Shown here in pieces: positions 1-6,572 of a DNA stretch of 34,224 nt. The notes beneath the pieces are model-generated. The model was not told the origin of the DNA. It was given only the letters and a program-made list of their open reading frames with translations, and searched no databases. Both the position numbers and the translations under genes were made by a program. The DNA is from Eubacterium aggregans. GTDB lineage: Bacteria; Bacillota; Clostridia; Eubacteriales; Eubacteriaceae. Position 1 is the first letter of the stretch; every line of letters begins with the position of its first letter. The stretch covers positions 1-34,224 of the forward strand of contig NZ_FNRK01000027.1 of NCBI RefSeq assembly GCF_900107815.1. Direction: 5' to 3'.

Positions 1-35
1 GTTCGTCCTGAGCCAGGATCAAACTCTCAATAAAA
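1..35 (-). rRNA. rrs: 16S rRNA, 5' end only
   Basis: The minus strand carries the near-universal 16S 5' segment AGAGTTTGATCCTGGCTCAG, followed by GACGAAC, which runs off the left edge. The mature 5' end is placed near position 35 by analogy with Bacillus 16S, which begins a few bases before GAGAGTTTGATC. Only about 2% of the gene is inside the window. Transcription runs leftward from the four promoters at 213-528. Confidence 0.97.
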
Positions 36-212
36 GTTTGTCATCGGCCTCAGCCGATGTTCTGGTTCTTACGCTTGGTTCGTTTGTTTTATAGAAGTGT
101 TCGACTCACTTCTTCTTTTCTTCAACAGATCTCTCTGCTTCGGAATCTTTGGTTTTATCCAGGTTTTATGGTACTATTCTCTTTTCTATGACCTCGCTGT
201 CGTAATTGACAA
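36..212 (-). other. 16S rRNA precursor leader with hairpins
   Basis: This is the transcribed leader between the most proximal rRNA promoter and mature 16S. It holds no credible coding frame. A strong hairpin lies just before the 16S 5' end at 42-59 (7-bp stem CATCGGC/GCCGATG, 4-nt loop) and a second at 94-112 (GAAGTG/CACTTC). Such stems in rRNA leaders usually take part in RNase III-type processing or early ribosome assembly. I did not find a convincing boxA antitermination motif. Confidence 0.7.
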
Positions 213-248
213 CTTCTTTATTATAGCAGAAGCATTTATTTCTGTCAA
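213..248 (-). promoter_or_regulatory. rRNA promoter P4 (most proximal)
   Basis: On the minus strand there is a -35 TTGACA (248-243), a 17-nt spacer and a -10 TATAAT (225-220). The predicted +1 is a G at 213. An A/T-rich tract lies upstream of the -35 and could act as an UP element. Both hexamers are perfect consensus, which fits an rRNA promoter. Confidence 0.9.
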
Positions 249-305
249 GTGAATTTTGAAAGTTTTTTAAATTTTCTCAATTCTGAAGTCGTTTGCTTTT
301 GACAG

Positions 306-341
306 CTTATTTATTTTACCAAACCACTCTTTCACTGTCAA
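306..341 (-). promoter_or_regulatory. rRNA promoter P3
   Basis: Minus-strand -35 TTGACA (341-336), 17-nt spacer, -10 TAAAAT (318-313), predicted +1 G at 306. It is followed by the block AAATAAGCTGTC shared with P2 and, with one change, P1. Runs of A precede the -35. Confidence 0.88.
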
Positions 342-398
342 GCACTTTTTTAAAAGTTTTTTTCAGTGCTGTGTTTTGGTGTGCCTCTTTCGAGACAG

Positions 399-434
399 CT
401 TATTTATTTTAGCAAACTGCGTCCGCTTTGTCAA
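399..434 (-). promoter_or_regulatory. rRNA promoter P2
   Basis: Minus-strand -35 TTGACA (434-429), 17-nt spacer, -10 TAAAAT (411-406), predicted +1 G at 399. The downstream stretch TGTCTCGAAAGAGG is nearly identical to that after P1, showing that the two promoter units share an origin. Confidence 0.88.
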
Positions 435-492
435 GTACTTTTTTTAGTAGTTTTACAGCTTTTTCAATTTGCCATGCCCTCTTTCGAGACGG

Positions 493-528
493 CTTATTTA
501 GTATAAACTGTCTCGAGGCTTTTGTCAA
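493..528 (-). promoter_or_regulatory. rRNA promoter P1 (most distal)
   Basis: Minus-strand -35 TTGACA (528-523), 17-nt spacer, -10 TATACT (505-500), predicted +1 G at 493. It lies 39 bp downstream of the end of the GlsB-like gene with no recognisable terminator in between, so read-through from that gene into the rRNA leader is possible. Confidence 0.86.
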
Positions 529-566
529 TAGCCTTATTTACTTATTTTTTCAATTGGGCCAATCGC

Positions 567-818
567 TTACTTCTTCCGTAAATGAAGGAATAGATCTATT
601 ACTGCTACTAGAATGAGTGCTCCTATAATAGACGGTACGATGGCCATACCTGCTGCTGTTGGTCCCCAGTATCCAAATAGTTTTTCCCCGATTATGGAAC
701 CAATAATCCCAGCAGCGATGTTACCAATACAGCCAGCTGGTAAATCCCGACTGGCTATGGCACCGGCCACCGCCCCTATAATGCCGCCAATAATCATCAC
801 CCATAAAAGATGTCCCAT
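567..818 (-). CDS. GlsB/YeaQ/YmgE family membrane protein
   Basis: This 83-residue protein is almost entirely hydrophobic and glycine-rich, with three predicted membrane segments (about residues 5-23, 29-48 and 55-77) and a short basic tail ending RKK. The pattern GGIIGAVAGAIASRD and the second glycine-rich helix match the transglycosylase-associated (GlsB/YeaQ/YmgE) family of small stress-related inner-membrane proteins, whose biochemical role is not established. The ATG at 818 has the SD AAAGGAGG and starts 15 nt after the stop of the DNA methyltransferase upstream on the same strand, so the two are probably co-transcribed. Its stop is 39 bp before the first rRNA promoter. Confidence 0.85.
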   Translation of the reverse strand: MGHLLWVMIIGGIIGAVAGAIASRDLPAGCIGNIAAGIIGSIIGEKLFGYWGPTAAGMAIVPSIIGALILVAVIDLFLHLRKK

Positions 819-833
819 TTGATCCTCCTTTGT

Positions 834-2603
834 TTATACAATCCTCCACACTGTTTCGTCACCTGCAATATTTCGTATTTTAAGCCGCTTCGGCTGATTG
901 GTTGATCGGATTGTCCCATCCCATAATGTGTTGAATTTTACATTATTATAGATTAGAAATCCACATTTATCAATATGGATTTCTTCACTGCTTATCCAAG
1001 TGCCTTCATCATTTTCACAATCCAGGGCGATCATTTCAATGAGCTCCAACCCCCTTCCGCTCACATGAATCGCTTGATATCCCTTGTTCTTCTCTTTCTT
1101 TTTATTATAGATTCCAATACTCTCCTCTAAATGATCACTTTTAAACTGCTCCAAACGAAGCGTATACCCCTCTTGATTTTTTTGACAATGCCACCATGCC
1201 TCATCGGCTCTCCGTATTTGTTCGATCACCGGTTTTAGGTTGACAAATTCCAGTCCCTCTTCCTGGCAGTCCGCGTCCCCCTGAAGATGATAAACTCGAA
1301 TTTTGGGATATTTCTTTTTCAATTTTTTTCGGGCCTGTTGAAGTTGGCTCAAAACGGATATTTCCAATTGGTGACTCGATCGATCCAGCAAATTGGGGAG
1401 ATAAACAGGAATCCGTTCCCCCTTCTCTAAAATTGTCCCTGCTAAAACCTTGGGCATCCCCTTCTCTTTTTGAAATTGTGGCAGCTGTGCTCTCAGCTGC
1501 TCCATGGTTTGGATTGGATTCCGATATAAGGATAGGTCATCCTCCACCCGGTAGATGAAAAAGCTTCCGGTCGATTGCTTTTTTAATCGGTCTCGGGTGA
1601 CATTAATGCTATTGATGCCTACATCACAATGGATAAACCGTCGGCCGAGACGGCTTGCTGTCCCGGCGGCAACACCACTTCCACCGAAAAAATCCGCCAC
1701 GATCATTCCTTTGTGACTGGATGCGGTTATAATGCGCTCCAGCAAGGCCTCTGGTTTTTGAGTGATGTAGTCTACCCGCTCACCAGCCGTTCGCCCCACC
1801 ATATCGATCTCCCAAACATCCTTCATATTAACCTGGGTATACCACCCCAAATCATCCTCATATTCTTTCACATTTTTAAAACGATAGGGTTTTAATCCAC
1901 GATTATAGGATTTCTCCTTCATTGGATTAAACAGGTGATGCCCTTTATTTTTAGCATAAAGATAGAGAGTATCGTGCTTTTTCGCGAAGCTGGCCGTTGA
2001 TGCACCTCCGGATTTATAGGACCAGATGATTTCATTGAGAAAATTCTGAGCTCCAAAGATATCATCCATCAATATTTTAATATAATGACAGATATGCCAA
2101 TCCAAATGGACATAAATACTGGCAGATTCACTCATAACGCTACGAATAGCCAGAAGATTTTTATACATCCATTTCAGATAATCCCCTTGCTTCCAGATAT
2201 CGCTGTACATGGTTTCTTCAAAAGCCTGGTGGGTATGAGGTTTCCCCCGGAGATACATGCGGTTCGTATAGTGTGCACCGCTGGCAAAGGGTGGATCGAT
2301 ATAGACTAAATCAACGGTTTCCCCTTTTTCCTTGAGCCAGGCACAGGCGGCAATGCACTCCCCATGAATCAGCATCCCCTGAGCCGCATCCTTTCCAACG
2401 CGCTCCGTCAGCGTCATGTCAAACAAGGGCATTCCGGGTGCCGCTAACGCCTCTGTCCGAATGGCTTCCAAATCAAATGCAGGCGCAGCATTTCCTTTTA
2501 TTGGTTTCTCTTCTATATAAGGTATATATTTCACACTTTTTCCATCCTTCATATGAACTACTTTATTTATTGTACCATACCCGCTACACCCTTCGCACTT
2601 CAA
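834..2603 (-). CDS. Solitary beta-class DNA amino-methyltransferase
   Basis: This 589-residue protein carries the two hallmarks of DNA N6-adenine/N4-cytosine methyltransferases. Catalytic motif IV DPPF is at residues 103-106 and the SAM-binding motif FGGSG at 306-310, preceded by TQKPEALLERII. Motif IV before motif I makes it beta class, as in type III Mod subunits. Residues about 350-589 form an extra C-terminal region of unknown function, perhaps target recognition. No restriction nuclease lies on either side, so it appears solitary. The start is uncertain. The longest frame begins at a TTG with no SD and gives an N-terminus with a CxxCxGxG motif (CEGCSGYG, residues 3-10). An ATG at 2552 (residue 18) lies about 10 nt after the predicted start of transcription from a TG-extended TACAAT at 2574-2569 and may be the real start. 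glsB-like follows in the same operon. Confidence 0.88.
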   Translation of the reverse strand: MKCEGCSGYGTINKVVHMKDGKSVKYIPYIEEKPIKGNAAPAFDLEAIRTEALAAPGMPLFDMTLTERVGKDAAQGMLIHGECIAACAWLKEKGETVDLVYIDPPFASGAHYTNRMYLRGKPHTHQAFEETMYSDIWKQGDYLKWMYKNLLAIRSVMSESASIYVHLDWHICHYIKILMDDIFGAQNFLNEIIWSYKSGGASTASFAKKHDTLYLYAKNKGHHLFNPMKEKSYNRGLKPYRFKNVKEYEDDLGWYTQVNMKDVWEIDMVGRTAGERVDYITQKPEALLERIITASSHKGMIVADFFGGSGVAAGTASRLGRRFIHCDVGINSINVTRDRLKKQSTGSFFIYRVEDDLSLYRNPIQTMEQLRAQLPQFQKEKGMPKVLAGTILEKGERIPVYLPNLLDRSSHQLEISVLSQLQQARKKLKKKYPKIRVYHLQGDADCQEEGLEFVNLKPVIEQIRRADEAWWHCQKNQEGYTLRLEQFKSDHLEESIGIYNKKKEKNKGYQAIHVSGRGLELIEMIALDCENDEGTWISSEEIHIDKCGFLIYNNVKFNTLWDGTIRSTNQPKRLKIRNIAGDETVWRIV

Positions 2604-2609
2604 AAGAAA

Positions 2610-2622
2610 AAGGGATTCCCTT
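2610..2622. promoter_or_regulatory. Palindrome between divergent genes, possible operator
   Basis: AAGGGATTCCCTT is an inverted repeat (6-bp arms around a single central base). It lies between the divergently transcribed methyltransferase and pseudouridine synthase genes and covers the position where a -35 element for the plus-strand promoter would be. A regulator bound here could control either gene. No regulator gene is adjacent, so the role is inference. Confidence 0.3.
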
Positions 2623-2633
2623 GATCGCTTTTA

Positions 2634-2649
2634 TGCTATAATAGGGCCA
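2634..2649 (+). promoter_or_regulatory. Extended -10 promoter giving a leaderless start
   Basis: The motif TGCTATAAT (perfect -10 TATAAT at 2637-2642 with a TG extension) lies only six bases before the ATG at 2649. The usual 6-nt gap from -10 to +1 places the start of transcription on the A of that ATG. No SD fits the space, and the -35 position is poor, as is usual for extended -10 promoters. Confidence 0.6.
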
Positions 2650-3596
2650 TGAAAGAATTATATATTGATACAAACGCTGCCGGTCAGCGCATCGATCGGT
2701 ATCTATTGAAGCGCTTTCCCCGGGCCTCTAAGGGATTTCTCCAAAAGATGCTCCGGAAGAAACAAATCACATTGAATCAGGGGCGGGCACAGCCCCAGGC
2801 CTTTCTCAATGAGGGGGACTGCATTCAGGTTTTTTTCTCGGATGAAACCATCGCCCACTTCAGCGATAATGGCCAGACGGTTCCAAAACCGCCAATACCT
2901 CCAAATAACACCCTATTTGATCAGCCGGTTTATGAGGATGAGCATATCCTTGTGGTGAACAAACCCGATGGTCTATTGACCCAACCCGATGCCAGCGGAG
3001 AACCCGCACTGTCTGATTGGCTCTCCACGGCCATTAAAAATGATGGGGGGACTTTTCACCCTGCCCCTTCCAATCGGTTGGATAAAAACACCAGCGGCAT
3101 CATCATGATTCCCAAGGATTACCCAACCCAAAAGTTGGTGAATGCCGCCATCCGCTCCCGCAGTATTTTAAAGGAATATCTCGCCCTGGTCAAAGGAACC
3201 ATTGCACCATCCCTTACCCTCCGGGATCAACTCGTCAAGGATGGCGCCACCAATCAGGTGTCCATCGGGGCTGGGGATGAAGGGGTATCTGCCCACCTCA
3301 GCTGCGTGCGTATTGCCAGTAACCAGGACACCAGCCTGGTCCGTATCCGATTATTTACTGGACGGGCCCATCAAATTCGGGTACAGCTTGCCGCTGCCAA
3401 TCATCCCATCATCGGTGACCCCAAATACGGTAATCGTGCTGTCAATAAGGCTTTTTTAGAGCGATATGGACTTCGGCGCCAGCTCCTCCATAGTGTGCAC
3501 TACGCTATCCCTGACTTAAGCTACGATTTTAAGGCACCCGTTCCCCAAGATTTCCAATCGATTTTGAGGGATTTGGGTTACACGGAGGTGGACTGA
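2649..3596 (+). CDS. RluA-family RNA pseudouridine synthase
   Basis: This 315-residue protein isomerises uridine to pseudouridine in rRNA or tRNA. It has an N-terminal S4-like RNA-binding domain (about residues 11-65). The RluA catalytic domain follows, with the active-site motif NRLDKNTSG, the catalytic Asp being residue 145. The downstream family signature RAHQIRVQL...HPIIGDPKYG is also present. Asn instead of His before RLD is common in the RluC-like branch. Target uridines cannot be told from the sequence. The ATG directly follows a TATAAT, so the mRNA is probably leaderless. Its stop overlaps the recU start by one base (TGATG), which suggests translational coupling. Confidence 0.92.
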   Translation: MKELYIDTNAAGQRIDRYLLKRFPRASKGFLQKMLRKKQITLNQGRAQPQAFLNEGDCIQVFFSDETIAHFSDNGQTVPKPPIPPNNTLFDQPVYEDEHILVVNKPDGLLTQPDASGEPALSDWLSTAIKNDGGTFHPAPSNRLDKNTSGIIMIPKDYPTQKLVNAAIRSRSILKEYLALVKGTIAPSLTLRDQLVKDGATNQVSIGAGDEGVSAHLSCVRIASNQDTSLVRIRLFTGRAHQIRVQLAAANHPIIGDPKYGNRAVNKAFLERYGLRRQLLHSVHYAIPDLSYDFKAPVPQDFQSILRDLGYTEVD

Positions 3597-4138
3597 TGGG
3601 CTATTGGCACTCCCGGGGCCTCCGGGGAAGCTACCTGGAGGATTGTATTAACCAATCCAACCAGCTCTACCTCGATCAGGGGCTGGCGGTGGTTCAAAAG
3701 CTGCCGACGGCCATCAAGCCTGTGGAGCTGGATAAAGAGCGGGGCACCATCAAGTTAGCCTACTTTGACGAAAAAAGCACCGTGGATTATATGGGGAATG
3801 TACAGGGCATCCCCATTTGCTTTGATGCCAAGGAAACCAACCTCAAACGACTTCCCATTTCAAACATCCACGCCCATCAGATTGAATTTATGGATGCCTT
3901 TCAACGCCAGGATGGTCTTTCCTTCCTGATTGTCTTTTTTAAGCAATTAGATGAAGCCTACCTCCTCCCCTTTGAAAGCCTCAAACCCTATTGGGACGCT
4001 GCCCAAAAGGGAACGGGGCGAAAATCCATTCCTCATGCCGCTTTCGATCCGCAATTACGGATTCCTGCCCAGGGGAATTTACTGATCCATTACTTAGACG
4101 CGCTAAACACCTATCTTAATTTACGAAAGGATTTATGA
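3596..4138 (+). CDS. recU: Holliday junction resolvase RecU
   Basis: RecU cleaves four-way DNA junctions in recombination and chromosome segregation in Firmicutes, in place of RuvC. The 180 residues contain the nuclease core STVDYMG...GIPICFDAKET (about 61-81). D64, D77 and K79 fit the metal-binding triad by spacing; Bacillus RecU has Glu where D77 stands here. The N-terminal HSRGLRGSYLED segment also matches the family. The start overlaps the preceding gene by one base and the stop overlaps an upstream in-frame ATG of luxS. Bacillus pairs recU with a penicillin-binding protein gene, so this RluA-luxS context differs. Confidence 0.93.
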   Translation: MGYWHSRGLRGSYLEDCINQSNQLYLDQGLAVVQKLPTAIKPVELDKERGTIKLAYFDEKSTVDYMGNVQGIPICFDAKETNLKRLPISNIHAHQIEFMDAFQRQDGLSFLIVFFKQLDEAYLLPFESLKPYWDAAQKGTGRKSIPHAAFDPQLRIPAQGNLLIHYLDALNTYLNLRKDL

Positions 4139-4140
4139 TT

Positions 4141-4620
4141 ATGAAAAAAATCGCAAGCTTTACCGTTAACCACATCGATCTCCTTCGGGGGATTTACGTT
4201 TCCCGTAAGGATTATTGTGGTGATGACTGCATCACTACCTTCGATATCCGGATGAAGGAACCCAATCGTGAGCCAGTATTGAATACCGCAGAATCCCATA
4301 CCCTCGAGCATTTAGGGGCAACCTATCTCCGGAACGACCCTGAACGCTCGGATCAGATTGTTTATTTCGGGCCCATGGGCTGCCGGACCGGTTTTTATTT
4401 ACTGATTAAAGGAGATCTTATCTCCCGGGACGTTGTTCCCCTGGTTACGGAGCTCTATCACTTCATGGCAGGTTTTGAGGGGGAGATTCCCGGTGCAGCT
4501 CCCCGGGACTGTGGCAATTACTTGGATATGAATCTGCCCATGGCCAAGTATGAAGCCCAGAAATTCTTAGATGAAGTCCTCGACAACATCACCGAGGATC
4601 ATCTCATTTACCCCGAATAA
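4141..4620 (+). CDS. luxS: S-ribosylhomocysteine lyase LuxS
   Basis: LuxS splits S-ribosylhomocysteine into homocysteine and DPD, the precursor of autoinducer-2, in the activated methyl cycle. From the chosen start the protein has 159 residues. The metal site HTLEH (H53, E56, H57) and C124 (PRDCGNY) are present, with the catalytic cysteine C81 in GCRTGFYL. Two in-frame ATGs exist at 4135 and 4141. The second is preferred because the SD AAAGGA is then nine bases away rather than three. It follows recU without a gap. No mtnN/pfs gene, which supplies its substrate, is in the window. Confidence 0.96.
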   Translation: MKKIASFTVNHIDLLRGIYVSRKDYCGDDCITTFDIRMKEPNREPVLNTAESHTLEHLGATYLRNDPERSDQIVYFGPMGCRTGFYLLIKGDLISRDVVPLVTELYHFMAGFEGEIPGAAPRDCGNYLDMNLPMAKYEAQKFLDEVLDNITEDHLIYPE

Positions 4621-4621
4621 G

Positions 4622-4885
4622 ATGGAAACACAAAATCCCAACCGGATTGCCCACATCGGCATCATCGTTGAAGATAGCGGGGCCGTGGAGCGGCTCAATG
4701 CCACCCTCCACCAGTATGCCCCCTATATTATCGGACGGATGGGCATCCCCTGTCCAACCCACGGTGTGTCCGTCATCAGTGTTATTTTAGATGCTCCAGC
4801 AGATATCATCAGTGCTCTGTCTGGAAAATTAGGAATGTTAAAGGGGGTTGGTGCCAAAACCCTCTATGCTAAGGTTTCACAATAA
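4622..4885 (+). CDS. TM1266-family protein linked to iron-only hydrogenase
   Basis: This 87-residue protein starts at the ATG one base after the luxS stop. The opening RIAHIGIIVED, the central GRMGIPCPTHGVSVISVILDAP and the ending LGMLKGVGAKTLYAKV match the TM1266 family, annotated as a putative regulator of the iron-only hydrogenase system (ferredoxin-like/ACT-like fold). It suggests an anaerobe with FeFe-hydrogenase, but no hydrogenase or maturase gene lies in the window. It is the last gene of the RluA-recU-luxS cluster and runs into a strong terminator. Confidence 0.85.
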   Translation: METQNPNRIAHIGIIVEDSGAVERLNATLHQYAPYIIGRMGIPCPTHGVSVISVILDAPADIISALSGKLGMLKGVGAKTLYAKVSQ

Positions 4886-4935
4886 AAGAAGCTCCTTTTA
4901 GATTCAATCCTACAATCTAAAAGGGGCTTCTTTTA
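4884..4935. terminator. Bidirectional intrinsic terminator
   Basis: A long hairpin with arms AAAAGAAGCtCCTTTTAGATT-like and its complement (about 20 bp with one mismatch) and a nine-base loop near 4905-4913, with T-runs on both strands. It sits between the convergent TM1266-family gene and the membrane protein gene on the other strand and can end both transcripts. Confidence 0.93.
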
Positions 4936-5769
4936 TTATTTCTTCTTACCTTTGTCCGGTGCTGGCTTATCTCTACCCAACATCTTATCAAAGGCACGTT
5001 CCAATATATCCTTCTTAGGCTTCGATTCAAACACCTTGGTGGCCTTATTAATCTTCGATGCCATTTCCCGGGCTTCCTTTAAAGTTCCTTCTTCAGAATT
5101 CGGCAAAAGTGCGCTCCACTCCCGAAAAAGCTTTCCATTGGCGGTAAAGCCTTCATAATTCAAGCCAAGGACATGGAATTCATTGTCACCATTTTCATGG
5201 AATTTTACCTTTGCCCGACAGCGATCCCAGCGGTGATACCGCCCCATGGTATAGGCCTCATTGACTGCGATAATCGAGCAGTAAGGCTTTTCTGCCGCCC
5301 GAAAGCGGAAGGCATTGGGCGCAACGAGCACAAAGATGGCCGCCGTCAAAGTAAAAAACCCTCCAAAGAAGAAGGCAAAGTTTCTCGACTCTGGGCTCAG
5401 AAGAAAATATAAGGCTACTGACAGTGCAATGATAACCCCCCAAAGAATTAAGAAGCGCTTTCGACTGGATTTCTTCTGAATGGTCAAAAGCTCCCCAATA
5501 AAGCTACGGTATAACGCATCATCATAATTCCATTGAATTTTTTCTTGATCACTGGCCATAAAAGCCTTGAACTGTGCCGACCGTCTGGCATAATAAAAGA
5601 TCCAGCCAAGGGCAAAGATGATAATGGCAATACCAAAATAATTACAGTAAAATTGATAGGCCCCCAGATCAACCAGCATACCAGGCACAAAAATCAAAAG
5701 CACCCCCATGACAACTCCCACAATTCCCAAAATAATGTTCATTTGATTTGGATTTTTAATCTCTTGCAA
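4936..5769 (-). CDS. Unknown four-helix membrane protein
   Basis: I do not recognise this 277-residue protein. It has two N-terminal membrane segments (about residues 11-33 and 41-60), a polar stretch of about 45 residues, and two more helices (about 106-126 and 129-150). A soluble C-terminal domain of about 125 residues follows, with YCSIIAVNEAYTMGRYHRWDRCRAKVKF, predicted mostly beta at first and then helical, and a lysine-rich end. The start is a TTG with the SD AGGAGG ten bases upstream; the next ATG (residue 9) would cut into the first helix. It is a single-gene transcript between a bidirectional terminator and a divergent promoter region. Confidence 0.75.
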   Translation of the reverse strand: MQEIKNPNQMNIILGIVGVVMGVLLIFVPGMLVDLGAYQFYCNYFGIAIIIFALGWIFYYARRSAQFKAFMASDQEKIQWNYDDALYRSFIGELLTIQKKSSRKRFLILWGVIIALSVALYFLLSPESRNFAFFFGGFFTLTAAIFVLVAPNAFRFRAAEKPYCSIIAVNEAYTMGRYHRWDRCRAKVKFHENGDNEFHVLGLNYEGFTANGKLFREWSALLPNSEEGTLKEAREMASKINKATKVFESKPKKDILERAFDKMLGRDKPAPDKGKKK

Positions 5770-5807
5770 TTCAAATAATCCTCCTGTTTCTAAACATGTG
5801 TTTTTAT

Positions 5808-5816
5808 ATTATAACA
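5808..5816 (-). promoter_or_regulatory. -10 region for the membrane protein gene
   Basis: On the minus strand TGTTATAAT gives a TG-extended perfect -10 (TATAAT at 5813-5808). It lies about 40 bases before the TTG start. The best -35 (TTGCCC) is 19 bases upstream, so promoter strength rests on the extended -10. Confidence 0.55.
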
Positions 5817-5869
5817 AATAATTGCTAAAATGGGGCAACAAATTATGAAGCATTGCTTTTTCTTAATGA

Positions 5870-5875
5870 TATAAT
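5870..5875 (+). promoter_or_regulatory. -10 element for the YgjP-like gene
   Basis: A perfect TATAAT at 5870-5875 predicts transcription starting near 5882. That is 16 bases before the SD-preceded ATG at 5898, and it excludes the in-frame ATG at 5853 as translation start. No good -35 was found. Confidence 0.5.
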
Positions 5876-5897
5876 GTTTACATACGAGGAGGGCACT

Positions 5898-6431
5898 ATG
5901 ATAAAAGGACAGATCATCACACCAGAACATGAACGGATTTATCACTATACGACTGGGGAATCCCATAAATATTTAGGACATTACTATAATCTATCGGTAC
6001 ATCACACCAACTTAGAGCCCCGGGTCCAAATTTTTGGAGAAAATATTGTATTGGAATGTAACCAACCCAATAACCGGGAGCATAAAGAATTTATACTGGA
6101 TATGTGGTACCGAGACCAGGCTCGGGAGAAATTCGTCCCCTTGCTAGCAGATGCAGTTGTAAAAGCAGCACCTTATAAAATTCAACTTCCCCAACTCAGA
6201 ATCTATCGCATGCTCAATCGTTGGGGCTCCTGTTCCCCCAAAAGCAAAATTCTGATTCTCAATCTTGAACTTATTAAAGTCCCTGAGTTCTGTATTGAAT
6301 ATATCGCACTTCACGAGATGCTTCACTTTCGCTATCCCAGCCATGATTTTGGTTTTTCTTCTGCACTGGGGACCCTCATGCCGGATTGGCATAAGCGAGA
6401 GGATTTTCTCAATCAGTGGTATCCTATTTAA
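5898..6431 (+). CDS. Short YgjP-like (DUF45) zinc metallopeptidase
   Basis: This 177-residue protein has the metalloprotease signature HEMLH (139-143) with a third candidate ligand H149. The upstream family motif NRWGSCSPKSKILILNLEL matches the YgjP-like/WLM group. Family members often have about 230 residues with an N-terminal beta-rich segment; here the protein begins near what is usually residue 50-60, so that segment is missing. The ATG at 5898 has the SD GAGGAGGG. An in-frame ATG at 5853 lies ahead of the predicted transcription start. The substrate of this family is unknown. The gene stands alone, divergent from the unknown membrane protein. Confidence 0.85.
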   Translation: MIKGQIITPEHERIYHYTTGESHKYLGHYYNLSVHHTNLEPRVQIFGENIVLECNQPNNREHKEFILDMWYRDQAREKFVPLLADAVVKAAPYKIQLPQLRIYRMLNRWGSCSPKSKILILNLELIKVPEFCIEYIALHEMLHFRYPSHDFGFSSALGTLMPDWHKREDFLNQWYPI

Positions 6432-6494
6432 GAATCAATTAAGTTTTTAGCATGGTACAGTACTCTAATCTACAATTTTGCTCCTTTTCCCAGA

Positions 6495-6569
6495 TAAAAG
6501 GCCCTTGTTTTGCAAGTCAGGCAGCACTGTGTTGCATCCTGAATTTCTTTTTAGAAAAAGAGCCTTTTA
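6495..6569 (+). other. Multi-arm structured intergenic element
   Basis: The arms TAAAAGGC (6495-6502) and GCCTTTTA (6562-6569) pair to close a domain. It holds three internal hairpins: CTTG/CAAG (about 6504-6516), TCAGG/CCTGA with an inner GCA/TGC extension (6517-6542), and CTTTTT/AAAAAG (6547-6560). It lies between the YgjP-like gene and the methyltransferase promoter. It could be a structured RNA, a terminator-like 3' end or a small repeat element; I cannot decide which. Confidence 0.45.
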
Positions 6570-6572
6570 CGG

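Noticed and set aside
428-616. Small plus-strand open frame across the rRNA promoters
   Set aside because: It overlaps promoter P1 and the end of the GlsB-like gene, has no SD, and its composition is that of AT-rich promoter DNA.
3202-3459. Open frame inside the pseudouridine synthase gene
   Set aside because: A shadow in another frame of a well-supported gene, with no SD or domain signature.
5853-5897. Upstream in-frame ATG for the YgjP-like gene
   Set aside because: It precedes the TATAAT at 5870-5875 and has no SD, while the ATG at 5898 has a strong one.
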